DNA from: Photobacterium jeanii
GTDB lineage: Bacteria > Pseudomonadota > Gammaproteobacteria > Enterobacterales > Vibrionaceae
NCBI RefSeq assembly: GCF_001650345.1
Contig: NZ_LVHF01000025.1
Span: 1 to 64,000 of the forward strand
Direction of reading: 5' to 3'
Length of the DNA: 64,000 bases
Shown here: positions 57,410 through 64,000 of the stretch, piece after piece
How the letters are laid out: each line of letters opens with the position of its first letter
How positions within the stretch are numbered: position 1 is the stretch's first letter
Position numbers and translations under genes: made by a program
Notes under the pieces: model-generated
Databases searched by the model: none
The model's input: only the letters and a program-made list of their open reading frames with translations
Told to the model about the DNA's origin: nothing

Positions 57410-59869
57410 ATGCGAGTATTAAAGTTTGGTGGTTCATCGTTGGCGGATGCCGACCGATTTTCAAGGGCGGCAGAGATCATTGCCAACAATGCGCGTCAGG
57501 GCGAGGTGTCGGTGGTGCTGTCGGCACCGGGCAAAGTGACCAACAAACTGGTCTCTGTGATTGATAATACGGTGGCGAATGGGGAAGCGGAATTACAGCT
57601 GGCGGATTTAGAGCAAGTTTTTCAAACCTTGTTTGCTGACTTGAAAGCGTTAGAGCCCAACCTTGATAAAGCGCTGCTTGATGGCAAGTTGGCTAGCTCA
57701 TTAGGGCAACTTAAGCAGTATGTTCACGGTATCAAGCTGTTAGGTTTATGCCCAGATAATGTCTACGCTAAGATGATTTCCAAAGGTGAGCGACTGTCGA
57801 TCGTGGCAATGAAGGCCATGCTTGAAGCTAAAGGACTCAAAGGCTTTTTGATTGATCCGGTGGAATACCTTCTGGCACACGGTGACTACCTTGAAGCCCA
57901 TGTTGATATTGAAGTCTCGACTCAAAACTTTGCTCGTAACCCACTTCCGCAAGGTCATGTCAATATCATGCCGGGCTTTACCGCTGGTAATGAAAAAGGG
58001 GAGTTAGTAACCCTTGGTCGTAATGGTTCAGACTATTCAGCCGCTGTATTGGCTGCTTGTTTACGCGCTGAATGCTGTGAAATCTGGACGGATGTTGATG
58101 GCGTTTACAGTTGTGATCCGCGCCTTGTACCAGATGCACGCCAAATCAAATCATTGAGTTACCAAGAAGCGATGGAATTGTCGTACTTTGGTGCATCAGT
58201 GCTTCACCCAAAAACCATCGCCCCTATTGCTCAATTCCATATTCCTTGTCTGATTAAAAACAGCTTCAACCCGCAAGGCGCAGGTTCACTGATTGGTCAA
58301 GATACCGGTGAAGACAAGCTGGATATCAAAGGCATCACGACTTTAAAAGATCTGACAATGGTGAACGTGTCAGGCCCGGGAATGAAGGGCATGGTGGGTA
58401 TGGCGAGTCGTGTGTTTGGTGCTATGTCTTTAGCTGGGGTATCGATTGTACTGATCACTCAGTCATCGTCGGAGTACAGCATCAGTTTCTGTATTGAAAG
58501 TGAAGATAAGCCTGCTGCGCAACAAGCGCTGCAAGATAGTTTCGAGCTTGAGCTAAAAGAAGGGTTACTTGAGCCAGTTGAGTTCTTGGACGATGTTGCC
58601 ATCGTGACTTTGGTGGGGGATGGAATGCGCACCTCTCGTGGCATCGCCTCACGCTTCTTTACCTCATTGGCGGAAGTGAACGTCAATATTGTCGCGATTG
58701 CGCAGGGCTCTTCTGAGCGAGCGATTTCAGCGGTGATCCCCGCTGATAAGGTTTCAGAGTCGGTGAAGGCGTGTCACGAAAACTTGTTTAATAGTCAGCA
58801 CTTCTTGGATGTCTTCGTAGTCGGTGTTGGCGGTGTCGGTGGTGAGCTGGTGGATCAGATCCAACGTCAACAGCGTAAACTGGCTGACAAAGGCATAGTG
58901 ATCCGGGTGTGTGGTTTGGCAAACAGCCGTGGCATGTTACTCGATAGTAGTGGTTTAGCCTTAGATAACTGGCGCGATCAAATGGGACAAGCCGATCAGT
59001 CGTTTGCGCTAGCTAGCCTGATCCAATTGGTGCAGCGTAACCACATTATTAACCCTGTGATCATCGATTGTACTTCAGACCAAGGGATTGCCGATCAGTA
59101 TGCTGATTTTCTCAGCGCGGGCTTTCACGTGATCACCCCAAACAAAAAATCCAATACCGCGAGCATGGCGTACTACCATCAATTGCGTCAGGCAGCGCGT
59201 GCAACTCGTCGTAAATTTATGTATGACACCACGGTAGGCGCAGGCTTACCTGTGATTGAAAACTTACAGAACTTGTTAGCTGCTGGTGATGAGCTGTCGC
59301 GATTTTCAGGGATCTTGTCGGGTTCTTTGTCATACATCTTTGGTAAGTTAGATGACGGTATGAGCTTTAGCGAAGCGACAACCGTAGCACGCAATAATGG
59401 CTTCACTGAACCTGATCCGCGTGATGATTTATCAGGGATGGATGTGGCGCGTAAGTTACTTATTTTGGCGCGTGAGTCAGGCCTTGCGTTAGAGCTTGAT
59501 GATGTGGAAGTTGAACAAGCGTTGCCACCAGGCTTTGATGCTAGCGGTTCGGTGGATGATTTTATGGCTCGTCTACCTGAAGCCGATGCGTATTTTGCTA
59601 AGTTATCAGAACAAGCTGCTAGCGAGGGCAAAGTATTACGCTATGTGGGTGAAATCGATCAAGGTCAATGCAAAGTGAAGCTTGCTGCGGTCGATGGTGA
59701 TGACCCTATGTTTAAAATTAAAGACGGCGAGAATGCGTTGGCATTTTACAGTCGCTATTACCAGCCAATCCCGTTAGTGCTACGTGGTTACGGGGCGGGT
59801 ACTGAAGTTACAGCCGCTGGGGTATTTGCGGACTTGATGCGTACATTAGGTTGGAAGTTAGGGGTTTAA
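57410..59869 (+). CDS. thrA: Bifunctional aspartokinase I/homoserine dehydrogenase I
   Basis: An 819-residue enzyme (820 in E. coli) catalysing the first and third steps to threonine. The kinase domain starts [17 protein letters not shown]. Two ACT domains (about 310-460, [17 protein letters not shown]) give threonine feedback. The dehydrogenase domain begins with the NAD(P) loop [14 protein letters not shown], and its catalytic region has GTL-type [27 protein letters not shown] precedes the ATG. Confidence 0.96.
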   Translation: MRVLKFGGSSLADADRFSRAAEIIANNARQGEVSVVLSAPGKVTNKLVSVIDNTVANGEAELQLADLEQVFQTLFADLKALEPNLDKALLDGKLASSLGQLKQYVHGIKLLGLCPDNVYAKMISKGERLSIVAMKAMLEAKGLKGFLIDPVEYLLAHGDYLEAHVDIEVSTQNFARNPLPQGHVNIMPGFTAGNEKGELVTLGRNGSDYSAAVLAACLRAECCEIWTDVDGVYSCDPRLVPDARQIKSLSYQEAMELSYFGASVLHPKTIAPIAQFHIPCLIKNSFNPQGAGSLIGQDTGEDKLDIKGITTLKDLTMVNVSGPGMKGMVGMASRVFGAMSLAGVSIVLITQSSSEYSISFCIESEDKPAAQQALQDSFELELKEGLLEPVEFLDDVAIVTLVGDGMRTSRGIASRFFTSLAEVNVNIVAIAQGSSERAISAVIPADKVSESVKACHENLFNSQHFLDVFVVGVGGVGGELVDQIQRQQRKLADKGIVIRVCGLANSRGMLLDSSGLALDNWRDQMGQADQSFALASLIQLVQRNHIINPVIIDCTSDQGIADQYADFLSAGFHVITPNKKSNTASMAYYHQLRQAARATRRKFMYDTTVGAGLPVIENLQNLLAAGDELSRFSGILSGSLSYIFGKLDDGMSFSEATTVARNNGFTEPDPRDDLSGMDVARKLLILARESGLALELDDVEVEQALPPGFDASGSVDDFMARLPEADAYFAKLSEQAASEGKVLRYVGEIDQGQCKVKLAAVDGDDPMFKIKDGENALAFYSRYYQPIPLVLRGYGAGTEVTAAGVFADLMRTLGWKLGV

Positions 59870-59870
59870 G

Positions 59871-60827
59871 ATGAGTGTTGTAGTTTATGCGCCAGCCTCG
59901 ATTGGCAATGTCAGCGTGGGGTTTGATGTTTTAGGGGCGGCTGTCTCGCCGATTGATGGCACCTTGCTTGGTGATCGCGTAAAAGTGGAAAGCTATGATG
60001 CACCTTTTGCACTGCAATGTGTAGGTAGTTTTGTCGCTAAGCTGCCTGAAAATGTGGAAGACAATATTGTATTTGATTGTTGGCAAGTGTTTGCGCGTGA
60101 GCTGGACAATAAAGGGCTGGCAGTCAAACCGCTGAAAATGACTCTTGAGAAAAACATGCCGATTGGTTCTGGGTTAGGCTCTAGTGCGTGCTCAGTGGTT
60201 GCAGCGCTGGATGCCCTTAACCAGTTTCATGATTTGCCGCTGTCGGAAAATGAACTGCTAGCGCTGATGGGCGAAATGGAAGCCAAGATTTCCGGTAGTC
60301 TCCACTATGACAACGTGGCACCGTGTTATCTCGGTGGCTTGCAGTTTATGGTGGAAGAGCTGGGTGTGATCAGCCAAGCCATCCCGTCGTTTGATGACTG
60401 GTATTGGGTGATGGCGTACCCGGGGATCAAAGTCTCTACTGCAGAAGCGCGTGCCATTTTGCCCTCGCAATACCGTCGCCAAGATGTGATTGCTCATGGT
60501 CGTCATTTGGCAGGCTTTATTCATGCCTGTTATTCGCAGCAACCTGCGTTAGCTGCCAAGATGATCAAAGACGTGGTGGCGGAGCCTTATCGCGAGCAAT
60601 TACTCCCTAGTTTTGCGAACGCTCGTGAATACGCCTTACAAGCTGGCGCACTGGCACATGGCATTTCGGGATCAGGACCAACCATGTTCACCGTGTGTGA
60701 TAGTTTAGAAGTTGCTGAACGTGTCGCGCGTTGGCAGCAGGAAAATTACGTTCAAAATGATGAAGGATTTGTCCATGTCTGTCGCCTCGACAGTCAGGGC
60801 TCAAAAGTAACAGGAAGTGAGCTATAA
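59871..60827 (+). CDS. thrB: Homoserine kinase
   Basis: A 318-residue GHMP kinase that phosphorylates homoserine. The ATP loop is [17 protein letters not shown] and the C-terminal motif is [12 protein letters not shown]. It starts 1 nt after the thrA stop, so it is coupled. Confidence 0.96.
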   Translation: MSVVVYAPASIGNVSVGFDVLGAAVSPIDGTLLGDRVKVESYDAPFALQCVGSFVAKLPENVEDNIVFDCWQVFARELDNKGLAVKPLKMTLEKNMPIGSGLGSSACSVVAALDALNQFHDLPLSENELLALMGEMEAKISGSLHYDNVAPCYLGGLQFMVEELGVISQAIPSFDDWYWVMAYPGIKVSTAEARAILPSQYRRQDVIAHGRHLAGFIHACYSQQPALAAKMIKDVVAEPYREQLLPSFANAREYALQAGALAHGISGSGPTMFTVCDSLEVAERVARWQQENYVQNDEGFVHVCRLDSQGSKVTGSEL

Positions 60828-60829
60828 CC

Positions 60830-62116
60830 ATGAAGCTGTATAACTTAAAGCAACACCAAGAGCAGGTCTCGTTCGGTCAAGCGGTTCGCCAAGGTTTGGG
60901 GAGTCAACAAGGTTTATTTTTCCCATCTGAGCTGCCTGAATTAGGTGATATCGATGCCTTGCTTGAGATGGACTTTGTTAGTCGCAGTAGCAAGATTTTA
61001 TCAGCCTTCATTGGTGAAGAGCTCGATTCAGCCACAGTTAATGACATGGTGGCGAATGCCTTTCAGTTTGGTGCACCAGTTGCCAAGGTGAAAGACAATG
61101 TCTACGCCTTAGAGTTATTTCACGGTCCAACCTTGGCGTTTAAAGATTTCGGTGGCCGCTTTATGGCCCAATCGTTGGCGGCTGTTAGTGATGGTGACGG
61201 TAAAATCACTATTCTGACCGCAACGTCGGGCGATACAGGGGCGGCGGTCGCTCATGCTTTTTATGGGATGGAAAACATCAAGGTCGTGATCCTTTATCCG
61301 AAAGGTAAAATCAGCCCGCTTCAAGAAAAGCTGTTCTGCACTCTTGGCGGTAACATTACTACCGTAGCGGTGAATGGCACTTTTGATGATTGTCAGGCGT
61401 TAGTGAAACAAGCTTTTGATGATGCAGAACTGCGTCAAGATGTGGGATTAAACTCGGCAAACTCGATCAATATTAGTCGTCTGATGGCGCAGATCTGCTA
61501 TTACTTTGAAGCTGTAGCGCAACTGCCGAAAGCAGCGCGAGGCGAGTTGGTTTTCTCAGTGCCGAGTGGTAATTTTGGTAACCTCACCGCAGGTATGTTG
61601 GCTAAAGCCTTAGGTCTGCCAGTAAAACGTTTTGTGGTTGCGACCAATGCCAACGATACCGTTCCACGTTATCTGCAAAGTGGGGAATGGTCACCCAATA
61701 TGACGATTCCGACTATTTCCAATGCGATGGATGTCAGTGAGCCCAATAACTGGCCGCGTATCGAAGAATTATGCCAAGTCAAAGGCTGGCCACTGAGTGA
61801 CTTAGCCCACGGCGCCGTGTCTGATCAGCAAGCGGCAGAAAGCTTACAAGCGATGCATGAATTAGGTTACTTGTGCGAACCGCATGGTGCAATTGCTTAT
61901 CGTGTGTTGGACCAGCAACTAAAGGCGGGTGAAACAGGCTTGTTCTTATGTACTGCGCATCCGGCTAAGTTCATCGAAGTGGTGGAAGAGATCTTAGGAC
62001 AGTCGATTGAGCTACCAGAAACACTGGCGAAACACGGTGCAATGGAATTGCTCTCACTAGAACGTGATGCCAACTTTGAACAGCTTAAAACTGTGCTTTA
62101 CCAAGCACAGGACTAA
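60830..62116 (+). CDS. thrC: Threonine synthase
   Basis: A 428-residue PLP enzyme converting phosphohomoserine to threonine. The Schiff-base Lys is in TLAFKDFGGRFMAQ, and the phosphate-binding segment is TATSGDTGAAVAHAF. It starts 2 nt after the thrB stop. Confidence 0.96.
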   Translation: MKLYNLKQHQEQVSFGQAVRQGLGSQQGLFFPSELPELGDIDALLEMDFVSRSSKILSAFIGEELDSATVNDMVANAFQFGAPVAKVKDNVYALELFHGPTLAFKDFGGRFMAQSLAAVSDGDGKITILTATSGDTGAAVAHAFYGMENIKVVILYPKGKISPLQEKLFCTLGGNITTVAVNGTFDDCQALVKQAFDDAELRQDVGLNSANSINISRLMAQICYYFEAVAQLPKAARGELVFSVPSGNFGNLTAGMLAKALGLPVKRFVVATNANDTVPRYLQSGEWSPNMTIPTISNAMDVSEPNNWPRIEELCQVKGWPLSDLAHGAVSDQQAAESLQAMHELGYLCEPHGAIAYRVLDQQLKAGETGLFLCTAHPAKFIEVVEEILGQSIELPETLAKHGAMELLSLERDANFEQLKTVLYQAQD

Positions 62117-62139
62117 CCATTTTAACTCTTATGCATAAG

Positions 62140-62173
62140 AAAAAACGGTAACCCTTGGGTTACCGTTTTTTTA
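62140..62173. terminator. Bidirectional terminator thrC/symporter
   Basis: AAAAACGGTAACCC and GGTTACCGTTTTT pair around a short loop, with A and T runs on opposite sides. Confidence 0.93.
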
Positions 62174-62201
62174 TCAAGGCTGGCTTGTTGTGCCGTTAGG
62201 A

Positions 62202-63380
62202 TTAAGCTTCTTCTTGAACGGCAGCTGCTTGGGTATTACCTTGCTTTGCAAAGCGGTTAACCCACAGTGAGATTGCCCCGTCACCTGTGATGTTACAGGC
62301 AGTACCAAAGCTATCTTGTGCCATGTAAAGCGCAATCATCAGTGCTAATTCCGCTTCACCAAAACCTAGCATAGTCGACATTAAGCCAAGCGCCGCCATA
62401 ACCGCACCGCCTGGAGCACCCGGTGCTGCAATCATGGTGACACCTAACATCATGATGAAAGGTAACATTTCCCATAAGCTTGGGATCGCGATGTGTTGAC
62501 TCAGTGCCATTACAGCTGTTGAGCAGGTCACCAAGGTAATGGTTGAACCTGATAGGTGGATAGTGGCACAAAGCGGAATGGTGAAGTTCGCGATGGAGTC
62601 ATCAACACCGTTGACTTTGGTTTGGCGCAAAGTCACAGGAATAGTCGCCGCTGAAGACATAGTACCCACGGCAGTGAAGTAAGCAGGTAGCATGTTTTTG
62701 ATGAGTGAGAATGGCTGACGACCAACCGCAAGACCCGTGATCACGTATTGAATGGTGATCCATACCCAGTGCATAACGATAGCCAGTGCTAGCACCATAC
62801 CGAACGTTTTTAAGGTTGTGAATACAGTACCTTGTGCTGCCATCTCGGCAAATACACCAGAGATGTACAGTGGTAAGAATGGAATGATTACTTTTGATAG
62901 CAGTAGATCAATGACGCTGCGGCTTTCATCTGCAATTTTACGTAGGTTTTGACTATCAGTAATACTGATCCCCATACCAAAGAGGAAAGCAGTAGCAAGC
63001 GCAGTCATAACCCCAAATAAAGGCGGGATCTCTAGGGTAATAAAGCTGGTTAGGGCATGAGCGCTATCAGTGTTGGTGGCGGTTGGTTCTGGAATACCAG
63101 AAATCACAAAGCTAGCAACAATAAAGGCGAGGCTGCCGGCAATAATGGTTGAACCATAAGAAAGGGCAACTGTTTTACTAAGTAGCGAACCGGAGTTTTT
63201 CGGCAAACTGGCGATACCGCTGGTGATGTAGCAAAGAATAATTAATGGGATGGTAAATCCGATTAGCTGACCACCAAGTAGTTTGATCGTCAGTAAGACG
63301 CGAATGATTGCATCTGGCGCGTAAAATCCAAGTAAGATACCGATCAAAATACCAGCAATCAGTTTAAGGATTAACTTCAT
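62202..63380 (-). CDS. SDF-family dicarboxylate/amino acid:cation symporter
   Basis: A 392-residue polytopic carrier of the DAACS family (GltP/SstT/DctA relatives). It has the serine-rich hairpin region GTMSSAATIPVTL, a transport core PLCATIHLSGSTITLVTC, and GAPGGAVMAALG and QDSFGTACNITGD near the end. The last block differs from the NMDGT-D pattern of well-studied members, so substrate is not assigned. The ATG at 63380 has CAGGAG 8 nt upstream; the frame continues 8 codons further. It lies between thrC and grcA. Confidence 0.85.
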   Translation of the reverse strand: MKLILKLIAGILIGILLGFYAPDAIIRVLLTIKLLGGQLIGFTIPLIILCYITSGIASLPKNSGSLLSKTVALSYGSTIIAGSLAFIVASFVISGIPEPTATNTDSAHALTSFITLEIPPLFGVMTALATAFLFGMGISITDSQNLRKIADESRSVIDLLLSKVIIPFLPLYISGVFAEMAAQGTVFTTLKTFGMVLALAIVMHWVWITIQYVITGLAVGRQPFSLIKNMLPAYFTAVGTMSSAATIPVTLRQTKVNGVDDSIANFTIPLCATIHLSGSTITLVTCSTAVMALSQHIAIPSLWEMLPFIMMLGVTMIAAPGAPGGAVMAALGLMSTMLGFGEAELALMIALYMAQDSFGTACNITGDGAISLWVNRFAKQGNTQAAAVQEEA

Positions 63381-63644
63381 AACGCAGGCTCCTGAGGTGA
63401 ACATCGTGGATAAGTTATGTTTGCATTGCTTATTATCAATTTGATTGATAGTTAGACAATGCTGATAAACTACGCTATTTGTGGTTTTATTCTCTGCTAT
63501 TTGTCTAATATTGAGACAAATGTTTTACGTTGATTAAAATATGTGAAGCTGATAACTGCGGAATGTAAATGTGTTGTTGCTCGGTGGTGGTTACTGTGAA
63601 AATGCTCGAAAAGCGGAAGGAAAAGCAGTGGGGAGAGTGATAAT
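63381..63644. other. Gap upstream of the symporter with candidate operator
   Basis: ATTTGTCT (63499-63506) and AGACAAAT (63514-63521) are perfect 8-base arms around 7 nt, and another AGACAA occurs at 63454-63459. They lie about 75-140 nt upstream of the symporter start. No gene is seen in the gap. Confidence 0.5.
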
Positions 63645-63670
63645 AAAAAACGGCACCGAGTGGCACCGTT
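63645..63670 (-). terminator. grcA terminator
   Basis: On the minus strand AACGGTGCC and GGTGCCGTT pair with two G-U wobbles around ACTC and are followed by six T. On the plus strand the same arms mismatch, so it works in the grcA direction. Confidence 0.8.
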
Positions 63671-63695
63671 TTATCTATTCATAACTAACTATGGA

Positions 63696-64000
63696 TTATA
63701 GAGAGTTAGTGAAAGTACGTGCGATAACGTCGCGTTGCTGCTCTTGAGTTAGAGAGTTAAAGCGAACAGCGTAACCAGAAACACGGATTGTTAGCTGTGG
63801 GTATTTCTCTGGGTGCGCAGCAGCGTCTTCTAGTGTTTCACGCTTAAGAACGTTCACGTTTAGGTGCTGACCGCCTTCGATTTTAGCTGGAGCTTCGATA
63901 GCAACTTCACGGCTCTCGTACTCACCTAGGTCTGCAGCTGGGATAACTTGGTCAGCTTCAAAACCTGCAGAAGCAGCAACACAACGTGCTTCGTTAGTTT
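63696..64000 (-). CDS. grcA: Autonomous glycyl radical cofactor GrcA, 5' end cut off
   Basis: The last 100 or so codons of a small gene, running off the window end. The encoded C-terminus [20 protein letters not shown] carries the glycyl-radical motif RVSGYAVRF, with Gly as the radical site. GrcA (YfiD, about 125 residues) repairs oxygen-damaged pyruvate formate-lyase and is induced under low oxygen through ArcA and FNR in E. coli. About 25 N-terminal residues lie outside the window. Confidence 0.93.
   Translation of the reverse strand, partial: TNEARCVAASAGFEADQVIPAADLGEYESREVAIEAPAKIEGGQHLNVNVLKRETLEDAAAHPEKYPQLTIRVSGYAVRFNSLTQEQQRDVIARTFTNSL

Overview
The window is a stretch of chromosome from a marine gammaproteobacterium of the family Vibrionaceae, most likely near Photobacterium, Grimontia, Enterovibrio or Vibrio. 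The evidence is a complete Vibrio-type chitin-disaccharide operon with its ChiS regulator, Vibrio-like neighbourhoods around hemL/clcA/erpA, gltBD/yhcC/arcB and arcA/thrABC, and uniform coding style. I see no prophage, insertion sequence, CRISPR array or integron. It is ordinary core chromosome with several interesting small features.

Layout. 1-1036 (+): the 3' end of a tRNA-Asp gene, a decayed tRNA-Asp copy that kept its terminator, a 39-residue membrane peptide and an MliC-like lipoprotein. 1257-19920 (-): the nine-gene chb operon, from the chitooligosaccharide-binding protein through an ABC importer, GH9 glucosaminidase, amino-sugar kinase, GH20 hexosaminidase and GH94 chitobiose phosphorylase to a hexosamine phosphomutase. 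It is preceded by chiS. A long regulatory gap holds helically phased CGTYAAA repeats and a CRP-like site. 20274-28988: rsmC, an AI-2E-family permease, a Cys-rich 35-residue membrane peptide, hemL, clcA, erpA, mepM and tyrS. 29053-32886 (-): a VOC protein, then yadS-btuF-cbiB-mtnN. hemL-clcA-erpA and yadS-btuF-mtnN are contiguous in E. coli, and here they lie close together, separated only by mepM, tyrS and the VOC gene.

33100-45536 (-): two different glutamate synthases in tandem, one E. coli-like (gltB 1487 aa, gltD 470 aa) and one of another clade (1515 and 490 aa). 46156-52936: yhcC, a PAS-GGDEF diguanylate cyclase, arcB and an overlapping lipoprotein (+), then arcA (-) with a perfect FNR box upstream. 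53769-56911: rraA (+), a small beta-barrel-like protein and aceK (-). 57133-62116 (+): the thr operon with promoter, leader peptide, attenuator and thrABC. 62202-64000 (-): an SDF-family symporter and the 3' part of grcA.

How it fits together. The chb genes import chitin oligosaccharides, split them hydrolytically or phosphorolytically in the cytoplasm and deliver GlcNAc-6-P and GlcN-6-P. GltBD, ArcAB, GrcA, AceK and ThrABC cover nitrogen assimilation, redox control, the glyoxylate switch and aspartate-family amino acids. The most notable observations are the decayed tRNA-plus-terminator copy, the phased repeats at the chb promoter, the chain of hairpins between chb genes, an ArcB that lacks the redox Cys241 but has a CxxC in a different linker, and the unrecognised small membrane peptides.
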